Shown here piece after piece: positions 6,980 through 13,231 of a DNA stretch of 13,410 bases. How positions within the stretch are numbered: the first letter of the stretch is position 1; each line of letters begins with the position of its first letter. The DNA comes from an uncultured Collinsella sp. (lineage in GTDB: Bacteria; Actinomycetota; Coriobacteriia; Coriobacteriales; Coriobacteriaceae), in assembly GCA_900752545.1 (NCBI GenBank), contig CAADVS010000013.1, forward strand, positions 1-13,410. Direction: 5' to 3'. The notes below the pieces were generated by a model that saw only the letters and a list, made by a program, of their open reading frames with translations, was not told where the DNA came from and did not search any database. The position numbers and the translations under genes were made by a program.

Positions 6980-7837
6980 ATGGCACTTGTTACCACCGAA
7001 AAGATGCTCAAGGACGCTCAGGCCGGCCACTACGCCGTCGGCGCGTTCAACGTCGAGAACCTCGAGTTTGTTATGGCCGTTCTGGCCGCTGCCGAGGAGA
7101 CCAAGTCCCCCGTCATCATGCAGACCACCCCGGGCACCATCAAGACCGCTGGTCTGGACTACTTCTACGGCATGGTCAAGGCTGCCGCCGAGCGCGCTTC
7201 CGTGCCCGTCGCTCTGCACCTCGATCACGGCGATGGCTATGACCGCTGCATGCAGGCTTTCCGCACCGGCTATACCTCTGTCATGATCGACGGTTCGCAC
7301 GAGTCCTTCGAGGACAACATCGCCCTGACCAAGTCCGTCGCCGACGCTGGCCGCGCCATGGGCGTGCCCGTCGAGGCCGAGCTCGGTAAGGTTGGCGGCA
7401 AGGAGGACGACGGTCCCGCGGTTGAGGGCGAGAGCCCCTACACCGATCCGGCTGAGGCCAAGGAGTTCGTCGAGCGTACCGGCTGCACCTCCCTCGCTAT
7501 TGGCGTTGGCACCAGCCACGGTGTGTACACGAGCGATCCGCACATCGAGCAGTCCGTGGTCAAGGCCATCCGCGACGCCGTCGACGTGCCGCTGGTCCTG
7601 CACGGCACCTCTGGTGTGCCCGATGAGCAGGTTGCCGAGGCTGTGAAGAACGGCATCTGCAAGGTTAACTACGCCACCGAGCTGCGTCAGGCCTACACCA
7701 AGGGCTTCATGGCCTACATGGCCGAGAACCCCGCCTGCTTCGATCCCAAGAAGCCGGCCAAGGAGGGCATGCGTGAGATCACCGAGTTGGTTAAGATCCG
7801 CATGACCAACCTCAACTCTGTGGGCAAAGCAGAGTAA
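6980..7837 (+). CDS. fba: Class II ketose-bisphosphate aldolase (fructose- or tagatose-1,6-bisphosphate)
   Basis: Zinc-dependent aldolase that cleaves fructose-1,6-bisphosphate (glycolysis) or possibly tagatose-1,6-bisphosphate to two triose phosphates. Length is 285 residues, usual for the class IIB group. The signature ALHLDHG (78-84) supplies catalytic D82 and zinc ligand H83; other expected residues are E134 (VEAELGKVGG), H180 (GTSHGVY), H208 (LVLHGTSG) and N230 (KVNYATEL). The VNYATEL segment is closer to the VNVATEL of GatY/KbaY tagatose aldolases than to the E. coli FbaA motif, so substrate is uncertain; the fba symbol is for the family. The start at 6980 has GAGGAG nine bases upstream. 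It is transcribed alone, divergent from a DeoR regulator, and followed after 24 bases by a large palindromic element. Confidence 0.92.
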   Translation: MALVTTEKMLKDAQAGHYAVGAFNVENLEFVMAVLAAAEETKSPVIMQTTPGTIKTAGLDYFYGMVKAAAERASVPVALHLDHGDGYDRCMQAFRTGYTSVMIDGSHESFEDNIALTKSVADAGRAMGVPVEAELGKVGGKEDDGPAVEGESPYTDPAEAKEFVERTGCTSLAIGVGTSHGVYTSDPHIEQSVVKAIRDAVDVPLVLHGTSGVPDEQVAEAVKNGICKVNYATELRQAYTKGFMAYMAENPACFDPKKPAKEGMREITELVKIRMTNLNSVGKAE

Positions 7838-7861
7838 CAGCAAGGGTACTCTGATCCCACC

Positions 7862-8014
7862 GGACGGCTTGGGCGGGTCCCCGTACTTAGTTTCCAAAAC
7901 GTCCTCGCGCATGAAGGCCCCCGTTGCCTCGCTTCTACGAAGCGTTGGCAACGGGGGCCTTCGCGCTGCGGAATGATTTTGGAAACTAAGTACGGGGACC
8001 CGCCCAAGCCGTCC
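7862..8014. repeat. 153-bp palindromic element with perfect 38-bp arms enclosing a second hairpin
   Basis: Bases 7862-7899 are the exact inverse complement of 7977-8014. Inside is another perfect 15-bp inverted repeat (7914-7928 with 7947-7961) that itself encloses CGCTTC/GAAGCG around TAC. The whole can fold into one cruciform or RNA hairpin. It begins 24 bases after the aldolase stop, so it may act as its 3' end, although there is no T-run after the inner stem. No target-site duplication is seen at the edges. The nested structure suggests a MITE/REP-like element carrying or captured around a terminator. Confidence 0.85.
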
Positions 8015-8082
8015 TGCTCGATCGCCCTTGTGGCGTTGGGCGGAAAGGGGTGGGGCGTCAGGGCTTCTTTGCTGATGAGGGG

Positions 8083-8292
8083 TTAGTATGCCCGGGCTTG
8101 GTTGGGGAATGACTTGTTTAGGGATGCTTGGAGCTTTTCGAACGATGCTCGCAAGTTAAGATTCTGATCGGTTGAGCGTTTGGCTTTTGTGGTGGGGGAG
8201 TCGAGGAGGCCGTCTCTCTGTGTCGGGGGGAAGGAGAAAAGGTTTGCATGTTTCAGGGATGGCTGCCGTGCTACGGCATTGGAAGAATGCAT
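8083..8292 (-). CDS. Doubtful small open frame (69 aa)
   Basis: The ATG at 8292 lies two bases after the stop of another small minus-strand frame (8295-8450), with GAGGAGG ten bases before it, which is why it is mentioned. The translated product has no recognisable domain. It is basic and serine/proline/asparagine-rich, and its codons lack the neighbouring genes' bias toward G/C in third positions. It may be chance or a decayed gene. Confidence 0.15.
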   Translation of the reverse strand: MHSSNAVARQPSLKHANLFSFPPTQRDGLLDSPTTKAKRSTDQNLNLRASFEKLQASLNKSFPNQARAY

Positions 8293-8294
8293 GC

Positions 8295-8450
8295 TTATGC
8301 GGCCTCCTCGATGTCCACCAAAAGGTTGCGCATGGGGTGTGCTGCTAGGTCCCGTGCGCTGGCAGTATTATGCCGCGGCTGCTGCAAAGAAGCGCTAAAG
8401 AAAGGCTTAACCTGGTTTGGTGTTACGGTGAAACTGCAGGTCAGAGGCAT
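8295..8450 (-). CDS. Doubtful small open frame (51 aa)
   Basis: An ATG-to-TAA frame of 51 codons whose C-terminus (about 33-51) reads RDLAAHPMRNLLVDIEEAA, with an acidic helical look reminiscent of small antitoxins. That resemblance is only impressionistic. The upstream AAGAG is weak and nine bases away. It overlaps the 18-mer repeat at 8429-8446, which argues against a conserved coding role for its N-terminus. Confidence 0.15.
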   Translation of the reverse strand: MPLTCSFTVTPNQVKPFFSASLQQPRHNTASARDLAAHPMRNLLVDIEEAA

Positions 8451-8545
8451 CGAGTAACACTCTTGAAAGGTTGGGAGCTTAAGGGCTTTCTAAGGTTTGT
8501 GACGTGGATGTGGCGCAGACGTGCGGAGCGTGTGAATGCTCGCTG

Positions 8546-9535
8546 TTAGCGCTGCGGCTCTGCAGCCTGCACCTGCTCGATGACCTTTTCCATGGTGGCG
8601 TCGATGCGGTCTTTTTTGAGCTCGCATTCCCAGATGGTTATGGGCGTCCAGCCCATTTGAGTGAGTGCTGCCACGGCAGCGCGGTCGCGCTCGACGTTGC
8701 GGCGAAACTTTGCCTCCCAAAATTCAACATTGCGCTTGGGCTGGCTCGGATTGCACTTGGGGCAGCGGTGCCAAAAGCAGCCGTTGACGAAGATGGCGAT
8801 CTTGCGCCCGGGGAAGGCGATGTCGGGTTTTCCGGGCACCTTCCATTCCAGACGGTATCCCGTAAGGCCTGCGGCGCGCAGGCGCTGTCGTACGAGCAGC
8901 TCGGGCTTGGTGTTGGCGCGTTTGTTGCCCTTCATGGACTTTTTGATGGCGGCGCGACGGCGGACCAGCTCGCGCTCGTCAGCGGAGAGGTCCGAGGTAT
9001 CGATGCCGTCGAGCAGGCCGGGCTTGGGACGCTTCTTGCTGCGGCGCTTAGGTGCGCGCTTGGGCTTGGTGGCGGGCTCGTCGGTCGCGGTGGCGTCGGC
9101 GTTGTTGGCAGTGCCGTTGGCCTCAAGCCGATCTTCCTTCAACTCAATCAGAGCATCGATAAGCCCTTTGTCGGCGGGCATCCACTCAACCGTGGCAAGC
9201 GAGGTGCGCGGAATCCAGCGGATATCGAGCTGACGGTCGTGCTTCTGGGGTTCATCGGATTCATCGGCGAGCGAGCAGTAGTAGCACTCCATGGAGAGAT
9301 GAAAATCGGGGTAGTCATACTCAACGGTGTAAAAATCGCGCAGGTTGGTGACTTTTACCTGCAGCTCTTCCATGAGCTCGCGGCGTACGGCGTCCTCGGG
9401 CGTCTCACCGCGCATGAGCTTGCCACCGGGGAACTCCCAAAGTCCCTGCATGTCGCCGTAGCCGCGCTGCACGGCAAGCAGCTCATCGGATCCTTCCTTG
9501 CGAATGATCCCAGCGGCAACATGAACAGTCTTCAA
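8546..9535 (-). CDS. Nudix hydrolase (MutT-like) fused to Vsr-type mismatch endonuclease
   Basis: A 329-residue two-domain protein. Residues 1-128 form a Nudix domain close to MutT/NudG types, which hydrolyse oxidised or modified nucleoside triphosphates; the Nudix box spans 38-60 (G38, E44, R52, E53, E56, E57), with the usual late glycine replaced by Q59. A linker (129-185) is rich in Ala/Thr, then Lys/Arg/Pro. Residues 186-325 match the very-short-patch repair endonuclease Vsr, which nicks at T:G mismatches: TKPE (209-212), PGKPD with D238 as probable metal ligand, NGCFWH with H256, further cysteines C253, C258, C261 and C304 as probable zinc ligands, NVERDR (280-285) and WEC (302-304). The TTG start at 9535 is chosen: it gives MKTVHVAAGIIR, a standard Nudix start, with AGAGAGGA six bases upstream; the frame continues upstream but runs into the divergent ABC gene. 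No cytosine methyltransferase is nearby. Confidence 0.88.
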   Translation of the reverse strand: MKTVHVAAGIIRKEGSDELLAVQRGYGDMQGLWEFPGGKLMRGETPEDAVRRELMEELQVKVTNLRDFYTVEYDYPDFHLSMECYYCSLADESDEPQKHDRQLDIRWIPRTSLATVEWMPADKGLIDALIELKEDRLEANGTANNADATATDEPATKPKRAPKRRSKKRPKPGLLDGIDTSDLSADERELVRRRAAIKKSMKGNKRANTKPELLVRQRLRAAGLTGYRLEWKVPGKPDIAFPGRKIAIFVNGCFWHRCPKCNPSQPKRNVEFWEAKFRRNVERDRAAVAALTQMGWTPITIWECELKKDRIDATMEKVIEQVQAAEPQR

Positions 9536-9582
9536 CAGGAGTCCTCTCTCAACATCAACACGTGGCAGGGTAGCTACGCGTA

Positions 9583-9600
9583 CCTTACACAACGGTAAGG
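9583..9600. promoter_or_regulatory. Palindromic operator candidate between the Nudix-Vsr gene and the ABC transporter
   Basis: CCTTAC (9583-9588) and GTAAGG (9595-9600) are perfect inverted arms around ACAACG. It lies 83 bases before the ABC ATPase start and 47 bases before the divergent Nudix-Vsr start, so a bound regulator could affect both. A possible -10, TATAGA (9646-9651), lies between it and the ATPase gene. The binding protein is unknown. Confidence 0.4.
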
Positions 9601-9683
9601 CAAGCGTAAGCCATATCGATGGTAGCCGACTCGTCTTCTTGCGACTATAGATGCCGTAGACTAATTGCAAGAAAGGACTCGGT

Positions 9684-10469
9684 ATGCAAACCACGCACAT
9701 GGCGACCCCGGTACTGGAGGCCGCGCATCTCGAAAAGGTATACGGAGCGCTGGGCAACGTGACCCGCGCGCTCAACGACGTCAGCTTTACCGTCAACCGC
9801 GGCGAATTTGTTGGCATCATGGGCGCTTCGGGCTCGGGCAAGTCGACGTTGCTCAACTGCGTGTCGACCATCGATAGCGCCACAAGCGGCACGATCCGCA
9901 TCAACGGCCAGGACGTAACGCGCATGAAGCAGGCTAAGCTTTCGCAGTTCCGCCGCGAGGAACTCGGCTTTATCTTCCAGGACTCCAACCTGCTCGATAC
10001 GCTCACGGCACGCGAGAACATCGCCCTGCCGCTCACCATCGCCCGCACAAACTCGGCAGAGATCTCGACCCGCGTGCAGGATGTGGCAGCGCGCCTGTCC
10101 ATCAGTCAGGTGCTCGACAAGTATCCCTACCAGATGTCCGGCGGTCAGCAGCAGCGCGTCGCCGCGGCTCGTGCGCTTGTCACCGACCCTACCATGATCA
10201 TGGCCGACGAGCCCACCGGTGCCCTCGATTCCAAGAGCGCTCGCCTGCTGCTCGAGAGCCTGGAGGCCCTCAATCGCCGCCTGCGCGCCACCGTGCTCAT
10301 GGTCACGCACGACAGCTTTGCCGCCAGCTACACGAGTCGTGTGCTGTTTATTCGCGACGGCAAGATCTTCACTGAGCTGCGCCGCGGCGACACCGACCGT
10401 CGCGAGTTCTTCGACCGCATTATGGAGGTCGTTGCCATGATGGGCGGTGAGGGCTCCGATGCTCTGTAA
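9684..10469 (+). CDS. ABC transporter ATP-binding protein, BceA/MacB-like
   Basis: Cytoplasmic ATPase subunit energising the permease that follows. At 261 residues it has all nucleotide-binding motifs: Walker A GASGSGKST (47-55), Q-loop Q99 in FIFQDSN, signature MSGGQQQR (151-158), Walker B with D175 and E176 in MADEPTGALD, and H-loop H209 in VTHD. It belongs to the MacB/LolD/BceA clade that pairs with FtsX-type permeases and acts in antimicrobial-peptide resistance or sensing, lipoprotein release or cell-division functions. The pairing with a large-loop permease favours BceA. The ATG at 9684 has AAGGA six bases upstream. Its last 11 bases overlap the permease start, so the two are translationally coupled. 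Confidence 0.94.
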   Translation: MQTTHMATPVLEAAHLEKVYGALGNVTRALNDVSFTVNRGEFVGIMGASGSGKSTLLNCVSTIDSATSGTIRINGQDVTRMKQAKLSQFRREELGFIFQDSNLLDTLTARENIALPLTIARTNSAEISTRVQDVAARLSISQVLDKYPYQMSGGQQQRVAAARALVTDPTMIMADEPTGALDSKSARLLLESLEALNRRLRATVLMVTHDSFAASYTSRVLFIRDGKIFTELRRGDTDRREFFDRIMEVVAMMGGEGSDAL

Positions 10470-12711
10470 ACTCGCTTGGGGCAACGTCCGCCGCGCCGGC
10501 CGCGACTACCTCGTCTACCTTTTGACGCTCACCCTGGGTGTCACGGTCTTCTATGCCTTTAACACCATCTCGATGCAGGTCGACATCGCCGGAATCGATG
10601 AAAAGGGCTTGGCGCAGGTAATGGGCAGCATGCTCGGCGACCTGACGTACTTTTTGGCCGGTGTCATGGCCTTTTTAATGGTGTATGCCAATAACTTCAT
10701 CATGAAACGCCGCAAGAAGGAGTTTGGCCTGTACCAGGTGCTCGGCATGGGGCGCGGGCGCGTCGCCACGATCATGGCGCTCGAGACGGTGATTGTCTCG
10801 GTCGGCGCCTTTGTCGCCGGCATTGTGCTGGGTGTGGGACTCTCCCAGCTCATGACGTTCTTTACGGCCTCGCTCTTTAAGACGCAGATCGCCAATTTCC
10901 ACTTCTTTTTCTCGGTGCATGCGTTCAACCTGACCCTTGTCTGCATGCTCGTGATGTTTGTGCTCACGCTACTGCTGAACCTTCGCGCCGTGCGTCGTAC
11001 CAAACTTATCGAGCTTATGGGTGCCGAGCGTCGCAACGAGAGCATCAAGACACGCAACCCCTGGATTGCGATTGCCATCTTTGCCGTGGGCGTGGCGCTT
11101 GTGGGCGTGGCCTATTACCGTCTGCTACGTGATGGGTTCCCGCTAACCGCGACGGACAGCAAGCTGCAAGAGGCCATGAACCAGTTTGGTATTACGACCG
11201 CTATGGTTACCGTGGGCACCTTTGCCCTGTTCTGGGGACTCTCAGGCATGCTCATCAAGCTGCTGCAGAGCCTGCGCGGCGTGTATTGGCGCGGCCTCAA
11301 CATGTTTACCGTGCGCCAGCTTGCGGCCAAGGTCAACACGGTGTGCTTTTCGATGGGCGTCATCGCGATGCTCCTGTTTTTGCCCATCACCTCGGTGACG
11401 TGCGGTATGTCGATTGCCAACGTGATGAACGAGAACCTGGAGCGCTATAACCCTGTTGACGTGTCTCAGACGTATGTCTATTACACGCCCGATACGCTTG
11501 ACTACTACAAAGAGTACATCAATCCGTCTGAAGCCGATCGCATGGTGCTGGCCGATACAACGGTCGATTTGTACCCCGCATGGCACGGCGATCCATGGCA
11601 CGGCGATCGTATCGATTCCGATAACGTTGCAGACGGCATTAAGGGCAAGTCGGCGGACAACAACGACGAGACCGGCAAGAAGGTCAATATCGCCGATGTT
11701 GCCGGTGAGCATGTGCAGATCGATTCGTATCTGAGTTACCCGGTTGGCGGCTCGAATCCTTCGGTGACCCCAAGTGAGATGTGCAAGATCATGGGCGAAA
11801 AGCTTCCCAAGGCGTTCGGGGGTAGCAATGCCGATGCGATGGGTCTGTTTGTGACGCCGGCGAGCCAGTACAACAAACTGCGCCAGATGATGGGCGAGGA
11901 GCCGGTGCACATCGGTCACGACCAGTATCTGCTCACGTGTGATATGGGCGGCGAGCTGGTCGACCTGTACACCAAATACATGGCCGGCGGCCATACCCTC
12001 ACCTTGGGCGGGCATACACTCAAGCCCGCAGCCGATAAGTCGGACGAAGATACGGCGGCCATCGCCAACTCGGCGATGGGCAGTAATCCGGGTACCGTCG
12101 TCGTTGCCGACGAGCTGTTGTCCCAACTTAATCTGCAGCCGTATTCCAGTAGCCTGCTCGTTAACTACAAACAGGGGATGGATACGACCGAGGCAGACGA
12201 GAGTATTAAATACACTGTGCTCGACAATCTGCTCGTTGACGGCAAGGAGCCGGGGTCGTGGGGAACCTTCATCACACGCTCCGAGATGTACACGCAAGCA
12301 GCGCAAATGAACGGTCTTATTAGCTACCTAGCCATCTACATCGGCTTTGTATTGGTCGTTGCATGCGCGGCGATTCTGTCGATCCAGCAACTCTCCAACG
12401 TGGCCGACGGCAGCCGCAGCTATCGTGTGCTGGCACAGATCGGCTGCGACGACCGCCAGATTCGCCACTCGGTGATGGCGCAACAAGCGGTGTTCTTCCT
12501 GTTCCCGTTGGCGGTGGGCTTGGCGCATTCCTTTGTGGCACTTAAGGTGATCATCGAGCTGGTGAGCATATTCGGAAATATGAGCATCGGCGGCACCGTG
12601 GGCCTCACCTGTGCAATCTTCCTGGCAGCATACGGTGGCTACTTCCTGGTGACCTACCTCATGAGCACCGGCATGGTACAAGTCGCCATCGCCACCCGCT
12701 ACAGCGAGTAA
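10459..12711 (+). CDS. FtsX-family ABC permease, BceB-like, with large extracellular domain
   Basis: Membrane subunit of the transporter, 750 residues. Ten hydrophobic segments are visible at about 17-37, 62-82, 103-125, 158-180, 200-220, 247-267, 296-318, 616-638, 675-700 and 713-735. Between segments 7 and 8 lies a hydrophilic domain of about 300 residues, the hallmark of BceB-type bacitracin/lantibiotic detoxification permeases; it is longer than the typical BceB loop. The cytoplasmic motif MKRRKKEFGLYQVLGMGR (82-99) is typical of this family. The ATG at 10459 is preferred (GTGAGGG five bases upstream); a GTG at 10447 would add four residues. The extracellular domain contains an exact 15-bp tandem duplication (11579-11608). 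BceAB systems usually neighbour a BceRS two-component pair, which is absent from this window. A strong terminator follows. The substrate is unknown. Confidence 0.92.
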   Translation: MLCKLAWGNVRRAGRDYLVYLLTLTLGVTVFYAFNTISMQVDIAGIDEKGLAQVMGSMLGDLTYFLAGVMAFLMVYANNFIMKRRKKEFGLYQVLGMGRGRVATIMALETVIVSVGAFVAGIVLGVGLSQLMTFFTASLFKTQIANFHFFFSVHAFNLTLVCMLVMFVLTLLLNLRAVRRTKLIELMGAERRNESIKTRNPWIAIAIFAVGVALVGVAYYRLLRDGFPLTATDSKLQEAMNQFGITTAMVTVGTFALFWGLSGMLIKLLQSLRGVYWRGLNMFTVRQLAAKVNTVCFSMGVIAMLLFLPITSVTCGMSIANVMNENLERYNPVDVSQTYVYYTPDTLDYYKEYINPSEADRMVLADTTVDLYPAWHGDPWHGDRIDSDNVADGIKGKSADNNDETGKKVNIADVAGEHVQIDSYLSYPVGGSNPSVTPSEMCKIMGEKLPKAFGGSNADAMGLFVTPASQYNKLRQMMGEEPVHIGHDQYLLTCDMGGELVDLYTKYMAGGHTLTLGGHTLKPAADKSDEDTAAIANSAMGSNPGTVVVADELLSQLNLQPYSSSLLVNYKQGMDTTEADESIKYTVLDNLLVDGKEPGSWGTFITRSEMYTQAAQMNGLISYLAIYIGFVLVVACAAILSIQQLSNVADGSRSYRVLAQIGCDDRQIRHSVMAQQAVFFLFPLAVGLAHSFVALKVIIELVSIFGNMSIGGTVGLTCAIFLAAYGGYFLVTYLMSTGMVQVAIATRYSE
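11579..11608 (+). repeat. 15-bp tandem duplication inside the permease extracellular domain
   Basis: CATGGCACGGCGATC occurs twice head to tail (11579-11593 and 11594-11608). It encodes WHGDPWHGD and keeps the frame. It is probably a recent slippage event in a variable extracellular loop. Confidence 0.85.
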
Positions 12712-12748
12712 CAAGCGGGCAAAACCGTCGCAAAATCAGAGGCGTATG

Positions 12749-12788
12749 ACCGCCGCGAAGGGACCAGGGGCCCTTCGCGGCGGTTTTT
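12749..12788 (+). terminator. Rho-independent terminator of the ABC transporter operon
   Basis: Perfect 14-bp GC-rich stem (12749-12762 with 12771-12784), eight-base loop, then a five-T run (12784-12788), 37 bases after the permease stop. Confidence 0.93.
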
Positions 12789-12812
12789 GCCAATCTGGTG
12801 CGTCTCAGATAC

Positions 12813-12931
12813 AAGTGAGTAGACTTTTTTGAACCTGCCGAGCACATTGCGACAAATGATCGATGAAACCGCAGGTCAGAGCTGTGGCGTTTTAGGGCGT
12901 GCTTGGCCTTCTGCAAAAAGCCTACTCACTT
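12813..12931. repeat. 119-bp palindromic intergenic element
   Basis: The outer arms AAGTGAGTAGACTTTTTT (12813-12830) and AAAAAGCCTACTCACTT (12915-12931) are inverse complements with one mismatch over 17 bases. Inner arms GCCGAGCAC (12837-12845) and GTGCTTGGC (12899-12907) also pair, with one wobble. The element can therefore fold along most of its length. Its central part contains an 18-mer (12864-12881) found with one change at 8429-8446. It looks like a non-coding MITE/REP-type unit. A minus-strand open frame through it is not believable as a gene. Confidence 0.65.
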
Positions 12932-12948
12932 TGTTTTTCTGCTAGAAG

Positions 12949-12985
12949 ACCGCCACGAGGGAAGGCAGCTCCCTTGCGGCGGTTT
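12949..12985 (+). terminator. Second, weaker terminator-like hairpin related to the one at 12749
   Basis: The stem 12949-12962 pairs with 12970-12983, with one mismatch and one wobble, followed by only TTT. Its sequence parallels the upstream terminator: both start GACCGCC and end GCGGCGGTTT. It may be a duplicated, decaying copy separated from the first by the 119-bp element. Confidence 0.55.
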
Positions 12986-13172
12986 GGACGTTTGCCCAGA
13001 TAAAAGCTGCCCAAATTAACCTGTCCCTTTTTGGTAGGTGGTTTCAGCTGAACGGCGGGCCGTGCGGCTTGGGTATGCGGGCTCACAATCTGGGGAAACC
13101 GAACAGATTGGGGGGCTTGTATGATCGATTCGAAGGGAAACGTGCGACCCGAGGGCATGTTTGACAGAGTGA
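12986..13172. other. Intergenic stretch, no gene recognised
   Basis: Only a small hairpin is seen: CAATCTG (13086-13092) inverted as CAGATTG (13104-13110). A perfect TTGACA (13161-13166) has no -10 at the right distance. Open frames crossing it lack ribosome binding sites and recognisable protein content. Confidence 0.5.
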
Positions 13173-13228
13173 TAGTCGTTGGGGACGTTCTTAAACGACT
13201 AGTCAAACAAGAATGTCCCCAACGACTA
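13173..13228. repeat. Palindromic intergenic repeat with GACTAGTC core, copy 2
   Basis: TAGTCGTTGGGGACGTTCTT (13173-13192) is inverted at 13209-13228 with a single G-T wobble, around a core with the palindrome GACTAGTC (13197-13204). The first 32 bases match those of the element at 126 at 28 of 32 positions. It can form a 20-bp stem. Confidence 0.8.
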
Positions 13229-13231
13229 CCC

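Larger units (their letters stand above)
8015..8545. other. Intergenic region without a convincing gene
   Basis: About 530 bases between the palindromic element and the Nudix-Vsr gene. Short frames exist on both strands, but their wobble positions are not G/C-rich like the real genes nearby. A 7-bp inverted repeat GTGTTAC/GTAACAC (8420-8426 with 8454-8460) encloses an 18-mer (8429-8446) that recurs at 12864. No RNA gene or transposase remnant was recognised. Confidence 0.5.

Noticed and set aside
6854..7951. 365-codon minus-strand frame opposite the aldolase
   Set aside because: Antisense shadow of an unmistakable class II aldolase; leucine/glycine/histidine-rich composition typical of such shadows.
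8504..9598. 364-codon plus-strand frame opposite the Nudix-Vsr gene
   Set aside because: The minus strand encodes two recognisable catalytic domains; the plus frame has no motif and no ribosome binding site.
11242..12306. 354-codon minus-strand frame opposite the permease
   Set aside because: Lies wholly inside the coding region of the BceB-like permease and shows no recognisable protein.
12659..12916. 85-codon minus-strand frame through the 119-bp element and terminator
   Set aside because: It reads across inverted-repeat structures and into the permease 3' end; best explained as chance openness of repeat DNA.
13161..13166. Perfect -35 TTGACA in the right intergenic region
   Set aside because: No -10 at 16-18 bases (the place is occupied by the GGGGAC arm of the palindrome) and no gene downstream in the window.
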